DNA from: Amphibiibacter pelophylacis
Lineage (GTDB): Bacteria; Pseudomonadota; Gammaproteobacteria; Burkholderiales; Burkholderiaceae_C
NCBI RefSeq assembly: GCF_037688875.1
Contig: NZ_JAWDIE010000023.1
Span: forward strand, 1-43,759
DNA: 43,759 nt
Reading direction: 5' to 3'
The stretch's first letter is position 1, and each line of letters begins with the position of its first letter. The translations under genes and the position numbers were made by a program. Positions 30,676 to 39,561 of the stretch are shown piece after piece. A model generated the notes under the pieces. It did no database searches and was not told the DNA's origin. It worked only from the letters and a program-made list of their open reading frames with translations.

Positions 30676-31920
30676 ATGCAACATTTTTCGATCTGGTCCC
30701 TGCTGCGCAATGCCGTGAGCTATCACGAGGGCTGGCAGCGCCAGTGGCGCTCGCCGCAGCCGCGCAGCGAATACGACGCCGTCATCGTGGGCGGCGGCGG
30801 CCACGGCCTGGCCACGGCCTACTATCTGGCCAAGGAGCACGGAATGCGCCGCATCGCGGTGCTGGAGCGCGGCTACCTGGGCGGCGGCAACACGGCGCGC
30901 AACACCACCATCGTGCGCTCCAATTACCTCTGGGACGAATCCACCCAGCTCTACGAAAAGGCGATGAAGCTGTGGGAGGGGCTCTCGCAGGACATCAACT
31001 ACAACGTGATGTTCAGCCAGCGCGGCGTGATGAACCTGGGTCACACCCTGCAGGACATGCGCGACATCGAACGGCGCGTGGGCGCCAACCGGCTCAACGG
31101 CGTGGACGCCGAGGTGCTCAGCCCGGCGCAGATCAAGGCCATCGTCCCCTTCATCAACCTGCAGACGCGCTACCCGGTGCTGGGCGCGTCCTGGCAGCCG
31201 CGTGCAGGCGTGGCGCGACACGACGCCGTCGCCTGGGGCTTTGCCCGCGCCGCCGATGCGCGTGGCGTGGACATCATCCAGAACTGCGAGGTGACGGGCA
31301 TCCGGCGCGAGAACGGCGCGGTGGTGGGGCTGGAGACAGCGCAGGGCTTCATCAAGACGCCCAAGGTCGCGCTGGTCGCCGCCGGGCACAGCAGCGTGCT
31401 GGCGGCCATGGCCGACATCCGCCTGCCCATCGAAAGCCACCCGCTGCAGGCGCTGGTGTCCGAGCCGCTCAAGCCGATTTTCCCGACGGTGGTCATGAGC
31501 AACGCCATTCACGCTTACATCAGCCAGTCCGACAAGGGCGATCTGGTCATCGGCGCGGGCATCGACCAGTACAGCGGCTACGGCCAGCGCGGCAGCTATC
31601 ACACCATCGAGCACACGCTGCAGGCCATCGTGGAGATGTTCCCGATTTTCTCGCGCGTGCGCATGAACCGGCAGTGGGGCGGCATTGTCGATGTCTCGCC
31701 CGACGCCTGTCCCATCATCAGCCGCACGCCGGTGAAGGGGCTGTACATCAACTGCGGCTGGGGCACGGGCGGTTTCAAGGCCACGCCCGGATCGGGCTGG
31801 GTCATGGCGCACACCGTGGCCACCGACCAGCCGCACGCGCTCAACGCGGCTTTTGCGCTGGACCGCTTTTACAGCGGCCATCTGATCGACGAACACGGCG
31901 CTGCAGCCGTGGCCCACTGA
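30676..31920 (+). CDS. soxB: Sarcosine oxidase beta subunit
   Basis: A 414-residue flavoprotein subunit. The FAD-binding motif is VIVGGGGHGLATAYYL (about residues 36-51). His182 in GVARHDAVAWG corresponds in context to the His carrying covalent FMN in heterotetrameric sarcosine oxidase. It oxidises the N-methyl group of sarcosine at FAD. ATG 30676 has TAGGAGCACC upstream. It is 10 nt after sdaB and 10 nt before soxD. Confidence 0.96.
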   Translation: MQHFSIWSLLRNAVSYHEGWQRQWRSPQPRSEYDAVIVGGGGHGLATAYYLAKEHGMRRIAVLERGYLGGGNTARNTTIVRSNYLWDESTQLYEKAMKLWEGLSQDINYNVMFSQRGVMNLGHTLQDMRDIERRVGANRLNGVDAEVLSPAQIKAIVPFINLQTRYPVLGASWQPRAGVARHDAVAWGFARAADARGVDIIQNCEVTGIRRENGAVVGLETAQGFIKTPKVALVAAGHSSVLAAMADIRLPIESHPLQALVSEPLKPIFPTVVMSNAIHAYISQSDKGDLVIGAGIDQYSGYGQRGSYHTIEHTLQAIVEMFPIFSRVRMNRQWGGIVDVSPDACPIISRTPVKGLYINCGWGTGGFKATPGSGWVMAHTVATDQPHALNAAFALDRFYSGHLIDEHGAAAVAH

Positions 31921-31930
31921 AGGAGTCGCC

Positions 31931-32224
31931 ATGCTGGAAATTCCCTGCCCCTGGTGCGGACGCCGGGCCGAAATCGAGTTCATCTGCGGCGGCGAAGGCA
32001 GCATCGTGCGCCCGCTGGACACCGACGCGATGACGGACGAGGCCTGGGGCGATTACGTCTTCATGCGCCACAACCCCAAAGGCCTGCACCACGAACAGTG
32101 GCGCCACGCCAGCGGCTGCGGGCGCTGGTTCAACGCCCTGCGCGATACCGTCAGCTACCGCATCCACGCCACCTGGAAGATCGGCGAAACTGCGCCCGAC
32201 CTGTCCGCCGGAGAACAGCCATGA
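31931..32224 (+). CDS. soxD: Sarcosine oxidase delta subunit
   Basis: A 97-residue zinc-binding subunit. Cys6, Cys9 (PCPWCG), His59 and Cys63 (RHASGCGRW) match the known zinc ligands of the family. Length is typical. AAGGAG precedes the start, and the stop overlaps the soxA start by 4 nt (ATGA), so translation is coupled. Confidence 0.95.
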   Translation: MLEIPCPWCGRRAEIEFICGGEGSIVRPLDTDAMTDEAWGDYVFMRHNPKGLHHEQWRHASGCGRWFNALRDTVSYRIHATWKIGETAPDLSAGEQP

Positions 32225-35223
32225 GCCAGCGCCTGAACCAGGGCGGCCGCCTGGACCGCAGCCGAACCATCCAGTTCACCTTCAACGGCAAAGCCTGCAC
32301 CGGCTATCGGGGCGACACACTGGCTTCGGCGCTGCTGGCCAGCGGCACACGCCTCGTGGCGCGCAGCTGGAAATACCACCGCCCGCGCGGCCTGCTGGGC
32401 AGCGGCGTCGAGGAGCCCAATGCCCTGGTCCAGCTGTTTGGCGGCAACCGCACCGTGCCGAACGCCCGCATGACCGAGGTCGAACTGGTCGATGGCCTGA
32501 TCGCCCAGTCGGTTCACGCCCGGCCCAGCCTGGAGTTTGACGTGGGCGCGGTCAACGGCTGGTTTTCGCGCCTGATTCCGGCGGGCTTCTATTACAAGAC
32601 CTTCATGGCCTCGCAGGCGGCATGGCAGTTTTTCGAGAAACACATCCGCGCCGCCAGTGGCCTGGGGTCTTCGCCGACCGAGGCCGACCCGGCGCACTAC
32701 GACAAGCAGTTCGCGCACTGCGACGTGCTGGTTGTCGGCGGCGGTGTGGCCGGACTGTGCGCTGCGCTGGCGGCGGGCGAGGCGGGGGCGCGCGTCATCC
32801 TGTGCGACGAGCAGTCCGAGCCCGGCGGCTGGCTGCTGTCCAGCGACGAGACGCTGGACGGCCAGCCCGCCGCACAGTGGGTGGCGCAGGCGCTGCAGCG
32901 TCTGTCGGCCCTGCCCGAGGTGCGTGTGCTGCGCCGCACCACCGCGTTTGGCTTCCACGATCACCACTTTGTGACGCTGGCCGAGCGCCGCGCCGACCAC
33001 CTGGAGCCCGAACAGCAGCCGCACTGCCGCGAGCGCCTGTGGCGCGTGCGCGCCCGCGAAGTCGTGCTGTGCACCGGCGCGCACGAGCGCACCCTGGTTT
33101 TTGCCAACAACGATCTGCCCGGCATCCTGCTGGCGTCGGCAGTCAGCACCTACATCCGGCGCTACGCCGTGCTGCCGGGGCAGCAGGCGCTGGTCTTCAC
33201 CAACAACGACCACGGCTATGACGCCGCGCTGGCGCTCAAGGCCGCCGGGGCCAGCGTGCAGGTGCTCGATGCGCGTCCGCGATCCAGCGGCACGCTGCCC
33301 GCCCGGGCCGTCCAGGCCGGGATCGCGGTGCAGTGGTCCAGCGTGGTCACCGAGGCCGTGGGGCGGCGCCAGGTGCAGTCAGTGCGCGTCCAGAACCTGG
33401 ACGCCACGGGCGCGCTGACCGGCCCGCAGCGCACCCTAGGCTGCGACCTGCTGGCCATGTCGGGCGGCATGAATCCCGTCATCCACCTGCACAGCCAGGC
33501 GGGCAACAAGGCGGTCTGGAACGAGTCGCTGCAGGCCTTCACGCCCGGCAAGCCTTTTCAGGGCGAGCGCTGGGCGGGCGCCTGTGGCGGTGGCGAGGGC
33601 CTGCTGGCCTGCGCACGCCAGGGGCTGGAGCAGGGTCTGGCCGCAGCGCAGGCGGCGGGCTTCGAGCCCGGTTCCGCGCCTGCCGAGCCCGTCATCGAGG
33701 CGCAGCAGCTCGATCCCATCCGCCCGCTGTGGCTGGTGCCCCACCCGCGCAAGCCCAGCCGCGCGCCCAAGCAGTTTGTCGATTTCCAGAACGATGTGGC
33801 CGCGTCCGACATCCTGCTGGCGGTGCGCGAGGGCTTTGAATCCATCGAGCACATCAAGCGCTACACCGCCATGGGCTTTGGCACCGACCAGGGCAAGACG
33901 GGCAACATCAACGGCATGGGCATTGCGGCGCAGGCCATGGGCAAGCCCATTCCGCAGGTGGGCACCACCACCTTCCGGCCCAACTACACGCCGGTCACTT
34001 TTGGCGCCGTGGCCGGGGTCGAGCTGGGCGCGGTTTTCGATCCCATGCGCTTCACCGCCATGCACGAGTGGCATGTGCAGCACGGCGCCCTGTTCGAGGA
34101 TGTCGGCCAGTGGAAGCGGCCCTGGTACTATCCGAAGCAGGGCGAGGATCTGCACGCCGCCGTTCACCGCGAGGTGCTGGCCGTGCGCAACGCGGTGGGC
34201 ACGCTGGACGCGTCCACGCTGGGCAAAATCGACATTCAGGGCCCGGATTCGGCCACCTTCCTCAACTGGCTTTACTGCAACGCTTGGAGCAAGCTGGAGG
34301 TCGGCAAGTGCCGTTACGGCTTCATGCTGGACGAGAACGGCATGGTCTTTGACGATGGCGTGACGGTGCGCATTGCCGAGAACCACTTCCTCATGCACAC
34401 CACCACCGGCGGCGCGGCGCGCGTGCTGGCCTGGATGGAGCGCTGGCTGCAGACCGAATGGCCGCATCTCAAGGTCTACCTCACTTCGGTGACCGACCAC
34501 TGGACGACGACCGCCGTGGTCGGGCCGAAAAGCCGCGACGTGATCCGCGCGCTGTGCCCGGATGTTGATTTTGACGATGCCGCCTTCCCCTTCATGTCCT
34601 ACCGCGAAGGCACGGTGGCCGGGGTGGCGGCGCGCATCATGCGCATCAGCTTCTCGGGCGAGCGCAGCTACGAAATCAGCGTGCCCTGGCAGCACGGCCT
34701 GCACGTCTGGAAGGCGATTCACGCCGAAGGCCGGGCTTACGGGATCACGCCCTACGGCACCGAAACCATGCACGTGCTGCGCGCCGAGAAGGGCTTTGTC
34801 ATCGTCGGCCAGGACACCGATGGGTCGGTCACGCCGGTCGATCTGGGTATGGGCGGCATGGTCTCGAAGACCAAGGATTTTCTGGGACGGCGTTCGCTGA
34901 CCCGCAGCGATACCGCGCGCAGCGACCGCAAGCAGCTGGTCGGCCTGCTGACCGAAGACCCGGCGCTGGTGCTGCCCGAAGGCGCGCAGATTCTGGCCGG
35001 GCCCTTCCAGCCGCCGCCCGCGCTCACGCCCATGCAAGGCCATGTCACGTCCAGCTACGCCAGCCCGACACTGGGCCGATCCATCGCCATGGCGCTGCTC
35101 AAGGCCGGCCTGGGTCGCATGGGCGAAACCGTGCAGGTCGCCCTGCGCGATGGGCGCAATGTGACCGCCACGGTGGTCAGCCCCGTCTTTTTTGATCCGA
35201 AATCGGAGCGCCAGAATGCCTGA
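32221..35223 (+). CDS. soxA: Sarcosine oxidase alpha subunit
   Basis: A 1000-residue subunit. The N-terminal region binds NAD and FMN and carries VLVVGGGVAGLCAALAAGEA near residue 170. The C-terminal third has the aminomethyltransferase (GcvT-like) fold that binds tetrahydrofolate and captures the released methylene group. The GcvT-like part runs from about residue 600 (for example MHEWHVQHGALFEDVGQWKR) to the end. ATG 32221 overlaps the soxD stop; the frame is open upstream to 31954 but that is an out-of-frame shadow of soxD. Together with B, D and G it turns sarcosine, O2 and THF into glycine, H2O2 and 5,10-methylene-THF. Confidence 0.96.
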   Translation: MSQRLNQGGRLDRSRTIQFTFNGKACTGYRGDTLASALLASGTRLVARSWKYHRPRGLLGSGVEEPNALVQLFGGNRTVPNARMTEVELVDGLIAQSVHARPSLEFDVGAVNGWFSRLIPAGFYYKTFMASQAAWQFFEKHIRAASGLGSSPTEADPAHYDKQFAHCDVLVVGGGVAGLCAALAAGEAGARVILCDEQSEPGGWLLSSDETLDGQPAAQWVAQALQRLSALPEVRVLRRTTAFGFHDHHFVTLAERRADHLEPEQQPHCRERLWRVRAREVVLCTGAHERTLVFANNDLPGILLASAVSTYIRRYAVLPGQQALVFTNNDHGYDAALALKAAGASVQVLDARPRSSGTLPARAVQAGIAVQWSSVVTEAVGRRQVQSVRVQNLDATGALTGPQRTLGCDLLAMSGGMNPVIHLHSQAGNKAVWNESLQAFTPGKPFQGERWAGACGGGEGLLACARQGLEQGLAAAQAAGFEPGSAPAEPVIEAQQLDPIRPLWLVPHPRKPSRAPKQFVDFQNDVAASDILLAVREGFESIEHIKRYTAMGFGTDQGKTGNINGMGIAAQAMGKPIPQVGTTTFRPNYTPVTFGAVAGVELGAVFDPMRFTAMHEWHVQHGALFEDVGQWKRPWYYPKQGEDLHAAVHREVLAVRNAVGTLDASTLGKIDIQGPDSATFLNWLYCNAWSKLEVGKCRYGFMLDENGMVFDDGVTVRIAENHFLMHTTTGGAARVLAWMERWLQTEWPHLKVYLTSVTDHWTTTAVVGPKSRDVIRALCPDVDFDDAAFPFMSYREGTVAGVAARIMRISFSGERSYEISVPWQHGLHVWKAIHAEGRAYGITPYGTETMHVLRAEKGFVIVGQDTDGSVTPVDLGMGGMVSKTKDFLGRRSLTRSDTARSDRKQLVGLLTEDPALVLPEGAQILAGPFQPPPALTPMQGHVTSSYASPTLGRSIAMALLKAGLGRMGETVQVALRDGRNVTATVVSPVFFDPKSERQNA

Positions 35224-35806
35224 TCCCACTGATTTGACCGCCGCTTGGCAGACCTGTGCCGCCATCCTCAACCTGCGCGGCAACCCCGATGACGCGGCCT
35301 TTCGCGATGGCGTGCGCCAGGCGCTGGGCGCTGATCTGCCTGTGGCCGCGTGCAGCGCCAATCTGGACGCTGGGGCGCAGGCCGGACTGCGCCTGATCTG
35401 GGCCGGGCCGGACGACTGGTTTGTGCTCAGCCGCTATGACACCGCCGCTGCGCTGGAACTGCGCCTGCGCCAGGCGCTGGCCGGGCAGCACGTGGCCGTC
35501 ACGGATGTCAGCGGCGGCTACACCGTGCTGGAGCTGGCGGGCGCAGGAGCGCGCGAACTGCTGGCCCAGGGCTGTCCACTCGATCTGCACCCGCGCCAGT
35601 TTCGTGTGGGCCAAAGCGCCGGGTCGGTGTTCTTCAAGGCCTCGGTCTGGCTCTGGCAGACGCAGGACGAGCCGCGTTTCGAGGTGCTGGTGCGCAACAG
35701 CTTCCGGGGCTATGTCGCGCTGCTGATCGAGCGTTGCAGCGCAGGCGCGGTGCGCGTCCGCCCACCAGCGATCACTCCCGCCGCTGCGCTGGAGACCCTG
35801 CCATGA
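35216..35806 (+). CDS. soxG: Sarcosine oxidase gamma subunit
   Basis: A 196-residue subunit with LRLIWAGPDDWFVLSRYDTA and VTDVSGGYTVLELAGAGARE, followed by the terminal NSFRGYVALLIERCSAG segment, typical of SoxG. ATG 35216 has GGAG at 35204-35207. The open frame upstream overlaps soxA. Its stop codon overlaps the purU start (ATGA). Confidence 0.93.
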   Translation: MPDPTDLTAAWQTCAAILNLRGNPDDAAFRDGVRQALGADLPVAACSANLDAGAQAGLRLIWAGPDDWFVLSRYDTAAALELRLRQALAGQHVAVTDVSGGYTVLELAGAGARELLAQGCPLDLHPRQFRVGQSAGSVFFKASVWLWQTQDEPRFEVLVRNSFRGYVALLIERCSAGAVRVRPPAITPAAALETLP

Positions 35807-36693
35807 GCGCCTCTTCGGCCGCGCAGGCCTGCGCCGACCCGCGCTTCATCCTGACCCTGGAAGGGCCCAGCGCGCGGGGCCAGGTCGCCGCCGTCACGGC
35901 CCTGCTGGAAGAGCTTGGCGCCTACATCGAAGAATTCTCGGTGTTCGATGACGTGCTGACCACGCGCTTTTACCTGCGCACGCAGGTGCGGCTGCCACCC
36001 AGCCCCACGCCCGACATTCAGGCGCTGGAAGCGACGCTCAACCAGCGCCTGGCGCCGTTTGCCGGATCGTGCGGGCGGGTCTACAGCAAGGACACGCCGG
36101 TGCCGGTGCTGATCATGGTGTCCAGAACCGATCACTGCCTGAAAGAGCTGTTCACCCAGATCAGCAGCGCCGGGCTGAACATGCGTGTGGTGGGTGTGGT
36201 GTCCAACCACACGCTGCTGCAGCCGCTGGTGCAGGCCGAAGGCGTGCCCTTTCACCACCTGCCCATCACCCCCGAAACCAAGCCCGCGCAGGAGGCCGCG
36301 CTGTTGGCGCTGATCGAGCAGACGGGCGCCGAGTTCGTGCTGCTGGCGCGCTACATGCAGGTGCTCAGCGATGGCCTGTGCCGCACGCTGCAGGGCCGGG
36401 CCATCAACATCCACCACTCCTTCCTGCCGGGATTCAAGGGCGCGCGCCCTTACGAGCAGGCGCACGCGCGCGGCGTCAAGCTGATCGGCGCGACGGCGCA
36501 CTTCGTCACGCCCGATCTGGACGAAGGCCCCATCATCGAACAGGCGCTGGAGCGCGTGGACCACACCTGCCTGCCCGAACAGTTTCTGCACGTCGGCCGC
36601 CACACCGAAAGTCTGGTGCTGGAGCGCGCCGTGCGCCTGGTGGTCGAGCGGCGCGTGTTCGTCAACGGCCAGCGCACGGTCATCCTGCGCTGA
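35803..36693 (+). CDS. purU: Formyltetrahydrofolate deformylase
   Basis: A 296-residue enzyme hydrolysing 10-formyl-THF to formate and THF. An N-terminal ACT-like domain (about residues 12-90) precedes the formyltransferase fold. The catalytic Asn202, His204 (INIHHSFLPGFKGA) and Asp240 (TPDLDEGPII) are present. It is translationally coupled to soxG and ends the sarcosine operon. Its likely role is to regenerate free THF when one-carbon units from sarcosine exceed demand. The frame is open further upstream, but ATG 35803 gives the family length. Confidence 0.95.
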   Translation: MSASSAAQACADPRFILTLEGPSARGQVAAVTALLEELGAYIEEFSVFDDVLTTRFYLRTQVRLPPSPTPDIQALEATLNQRLAPFAGSCGRVYSKDTPVPVLIMVSRTDHCLKELFTQISSAGLNMRVVGVVSNHTLLQPLVQAEGVPFHHLPITPETKPAQEAALLALIEQTGAEFVLLARYMQVLSDGLCRTLQGRAINIHHSFLPGFKGARPYEQAHARGVKLIGATAHFVTPDLDEGPIIEQALERVDHTCLPEQFLHVGRHTESLVLERAVRLVVERRVFVNGQRTVILR

Positions 36694-36744
36694 GGCTTTG
36701 CCCCCACGGCCCAGGCTGCTTTGTGGCCGGGCTATGCTACGCAC

Positions 36745-37332
36745 ATGAACCCCAAACTCCCCACCCCCGATCACGACATCCTGCCGGTGCTCAGCCAGCG
36801 CTGGAGCCCCTACGCCTGGGCCAGCACGCCCGTAGCGGACGCCGATCTGTACGCGCTGTTTGAGGCCGCACGCTGGGCGCCCTCCGCGTTCAACGAGCAG
36901 CCCTGGCAGTTTGTCGTCGCCCGCCAGGGGGACGATCTGCACGCGACGCTGCTGGATTGCCTGGTCGAACCCAACCGCGTCTGGGCCCAGAATGCGCCGG
37001 TGCTGGTGCTCAACCTGGTGCGCCAGAGCCTGGCCGCCACGGGCCAACCCAACCGCTGCGCCGAGCACGACCTGGGCCTGGCTGTGGGCAACCTGCTGGC
37101 GCAGGCCACGCACCTGGGGCTGTCGGCGCACCAGATGGCCGGCATCCTGCCCGACGTGGCGCGCGAGCGCCTGGCCCTGCCCGAAGGCACGGTGGCGGTC
37201 ACCGCCATGGTCATTGGCTACGCGGGTCAGGCCAGCAGCCTGCCCGAGGCCCTGGCCGCGCGCGACACCGCGCCGCGCCAGCGCAAGCCGATCGACCAGT
37301 TCGTGTCCGGCGCAGTGGGCGCGGCACGCTGA
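36745..37332 (+). CDS. Nitroreductase-family flavoprotein
   Basis: A 195-residue protein with the FMN-binding nitroreductase signature RWSPYAWASTPVADADLYAL and ARWAPSAFNEQPWQFVV, and the C-terminal VAVTAMVIGYAG. It probably binds FMN and uses NAD(P)H; the substrate is unknown. ATG 36745 is chosen, with a poor ribosome binding site; TTG 36721 is an alternative. It follows purU by 51 nt on the same strand, so readthrough from the sox operon is possible. Confidence 0.82.
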   Translation: MNPKLPTPDHDILPVLSQRWSPYAWASTPVADADLYALFEAARWAPSAFNEQPWQFVVARQGDDLHATLLDCLVEPNRVWAQNAPVLVLNLVRQSLAATGQPNRCAEHDLGLAVGNLLAQATHLGLSAHQMAGILPDVARERLALPEGTVAVTAMVIGYAGQASSLPEALAARDTAPRQRKPIDQFVSGAVGAAR

Positions 37333-37342
37333 TCCGGACAGA

Positions 37343-38086
37343 TCACGCCAGATCGGCGATGAAGCGCAGGCGCACGTAGTCGGCGACCCACTGCTGGCCG
37401 TCCCAGAGCTGCGGGCGCAGGCGCTCGCAGACTTCGTCCTGGAAGCGCGTTTTTTGCGCCTCGTCCAGGCGGCGCGTGATGCCCGCGCTGAAGGTGACCA
37501 GCCATTCGCGCAGCCCCGACGCCAGCGGCGTGGGCCGCGGGATCAGCGCGATGCGGCGCACATTCAGGCCGTGCGCCTGCAGCCGCGCGGCGTAATCGTC
37601 CGGGCTGGGGAAGAACCAGGGGTTGTCGAAGGCCCCAAACTCCGGGTGCTGCGCAAAGGTCTCCTGCATGGCCTGCAGCAGCGCGGCGATGTTGCCCGCA
37701 CCGCCCATTTCAGCGACAAAGCGCCCGCCGGGTTTGAGCGCCCGCACCACGCCTGCGATGACGGCGTCCGGCTTCAGCATCCAGTGCAGCGCGGCGTTGC
37801 TGAAGACGGCGTCAAAGCGCGGCTCAAAGTTCAGCGCAGCGCCATCCATCACTTGCGCGTCCAGCCCCCGGGCCTGTGCGGTGGCGATCATGTCGGGGCT
37901 GGCGTCCACGCCCACCACCTGCGCACCCGCCTGCTGCAGGCGCAGCGTCAGAGCCCCGTCGCCGCAGCCCACATCCAGAATCTGTTCGCCGGGTTTCGGG
38001 GCCAGCCAGTCCAGCACGGGCTGGCCCAGTTCGGGGACAAAGGCCGCGTGGGTGGTGTACTGCTGGGCGTTCCAGGGCTGGTTCAT
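37343..38086 (-). CDS. Class I SAM-dependent methyltransferase (Tam-like)
   Basis: A 247-residue methyltransferase. Motif I is ILDVGCGDGALTLRL (about residues 36-50), followed by VVGVDASPDMIATAQ and FDAVFSNAALHWMLKPD, the pattern seen in trans-aconitate methyltransferase-like and biotin-synthesis-like proteins. The substrate cannot be deduced. The start at 38086 has GGGAGAATGC upstream. It is 15 nt after the MAPEG gene and probably cotranscribed with it. Confidence 0.85.
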   Translation of the reverse strand: MNQPWNAQQYTTHAAFVPELGQPVLDWLAPKPGEQILDVGCGDGALTLRLQQAGAQVVGVDASPDMIATAQARGLDAQVMDGAALNFEPRFDAVFSNAALHWMLKPDAVIAGVVRALKPGGRFVAEMGGAGNIAALLQAMQETFAQHPEFGAFDNPWFFPSPDDYAARLQAHGLNVRRIALIPRPTPLASGLREWLVTFSAGITRRLDEAQKTRFQDEVCERLRPQLWDGQQWVADYVRLRFIADLA

Positions 38087-38101
38087 GCATTCTCCCGGTG
38101 A

Positions 38102-38491
38102 TCAGACGAAGAAAAGGAGTACCGCGCAGGCCGAGGCCACGGCCCACAGGACCGAGCGCAGCGTGGCGCGGTCGCTGATATAGGCCCAGATGTAGGCCAC
38201 GCGCAGCGCCACAAAAGCCAGCGCCAGCGCGTTGACCGCCCCTTGCGCAGCACCATGCTGCTGCGCCACCAGCACGGCGGCGATGAAGAGGGGCAGGGCC
38301 TCGAAGCTGTTCATCTGCGCCGCGTTGGCGCGGGCGGCGGCGCCTTGCTGGCGGGCCGTCCATTCGCGCGGGTTGCTGTTGTCGTAGCCCCCGTCCGCCG
38401 GCGGGCGACCAAAACCCTGGCGCTTGGCCAGGCCCGCGCAGACGATGGGCAGGAAACAGGCGACAAGGAGGCAGATTTCAGCAAGCGTCAT
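38102..38491 (-). CDS. MAPEG-family membrane protein
   Basis: A 129-residue protein with about four membrane helices and the segment RANAAQMNSFEALPLFIAAV (about residues 54-73), typical of bacterial MAPEG (eicosanoid and glutathione metabolism related) proteins. The role in bacteria is mostly unknown. ATG 38491 (MTLAEICLL) gives the family start; an upstream ATG at 38518 adds nine hydrophilic residues. It lies between arginase and the methyltransferase. Confidence 0.85.
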   Translation of the reverse strand: MTLAEICLLVACFLPIVCAGLAKRQGFGRPPADGGYDNSNPREWTARQQGAAARANAAQMNSFEALPLFIAAVLVAQQHGAAQGAVNALALAFVALRVAYIWAYISDRATLRSVLWAVASACAVLLFFV

Positions 38492-38540
38492 GGTGGGCTT
38501 TCGGGGGTGGGGGATCAAAAAGAAGGAAAGGCGCCGTGGC

Positions 38541-39467
38541 TCACCGCCGCATCAGCGTCGATTTGCCAAACAGCGATTCGACCAGATCAACGGCGACTTC
38601 GGCGGTCTGGTTGCGCACGTCCAGCGCGGGGTTGAGCTCGACAATGTCCAGCGAGCCCAGGCGCCCGCTGCCGTGGATCATCTCCATGCACAGGTGCGCC
38701 TCGCGGTAATCGGGCCCGCCGCGCACCGTGGTGCCGACGCCGGGCGCCATCGACGGATCGAGGAAATCGACATCGAAACTCACGTGCAGGTGGGTGCTGT
38801 CGTCCATGCCGTCCAGTGCGCGTTCCATCACGGCGCGCATGCCCAGCTCGTCGATGGCGCGCATGTCGTAGACATCCAGCCCCTGCTCGTGGACGAAGCG
38901 CTTCTCGCCCGCATCCACGCTGCGGATGCCGATCTGGCGCACCTCGTGCGGCGCGATGGCCGGTGCCGCGCCCGCCAGCGTGGTCAACCCGTCGGGGCCA
39001 AAACCGCACAGGCAGGCGACCGGCATGCCGTGGACGTTGCCTGATGGCGTCAGCGCGCTGGTGTTGAAATCGGCGTGGGCGTCCAGCCACAGCACGCGCA
39101 GTTTGCGGCCGGTGTCGCGGCAGTGGCGGGCCACCGCGCTGATCGATCCGATGGCCAGGCAGTGATCGCCGCCCAGCATGATGGGCAGATGTCCCAGGCG
39201 CAGCTGTGCCAGCGTGGCGTCATACAGGCTGCGGTTCCAGGCGATGTTTTCGGCCAGGTGCCGGTAGCCATCCTGCGGCGGCAGGCAGGGGTTGGCCGGG
39301 CCGGACAGGTTGCCGGTGTCGATGACACGCAGGCCCTGATGCTCCAGCGCGGTCTGCAGTCCGGCCACGCGCAGGGCCTCGGGGCCCATCGAGGCGCCGC
39401 GCACGCCAGCGCCCACGTCGGTGGGCACGCCAATCAGGGCGGCGGTGGTCACAGGGGCAGAAGTCAT
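38541..39467 (-). CDS. rocF: Arginase
   Basis: A 308-residue ureohydrolase with all manganese-binding motifs: GGDHCLAIGS, LDAHADFNT and SFDVDFLDPS. The N-terminal GVPTDVGAGVRGASMGPEAL is typical of arginases rather than agmatinases. It converts arginine to ornithine and urea. The start at 39467 has CCGGAG upstream. It is divergent from the flavin reductase gene across 94 nt and 49 nt ahead of the MAPEG gene. Together with creatinase, two urea-producing amidino hydrolases occur in this window, but no urease. Confidence 0.92.
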   Translation of the reverse strand: MTSAPVTTAALIGVPTDVGAGVRGASMGPEALRVAGLQTALEHQGLRVIDTGNLSGPANPCLPPQDGYRHLAENIAWNRSLYDATLAQLRLGHLPIMLGGDHCLAIGSISAVARHCRDTGRKLRVLWLDAHADFNTSALTPSGNVHGMPVACLCGFGPDGLTTLAGAAPAIAPHEVRQIGIRSVDAGEKRFVHEQGLDVYDMRAIDELGMRAVMERALDGMDDSTHLHVSFDVDFLDPSMAPGVGTTVRGGPDYREAHLCMEMIHGSGRLGSLDIVELNPALDVRNQTAEVAVDLVESLFGKSTLMRR

Positions 39468-39561
39468 GATCGGGCTCCGGTCGGGTCAGGTCTTGCGCGC
39501 ATTGTGCTGCATGGGAAGGGACGCTGAGGCATACTCCCCGCACCTTTGCGCCCTTGCCACC

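Noticed and set aside
31954..32220. 89-codon N-terminal extension of soxA
   Set aside because: It is an out-of-frame reading of soxD. ATG 32221 overlaps the soxD stop and begins the normal SoxA sequence.
33436..35361. A 641-codon minus-strand open frame
   Set aside because: Antisense to soxA and the start of soxG. The sense strand encodes a clear sarcosine oxidase alpha subunit.
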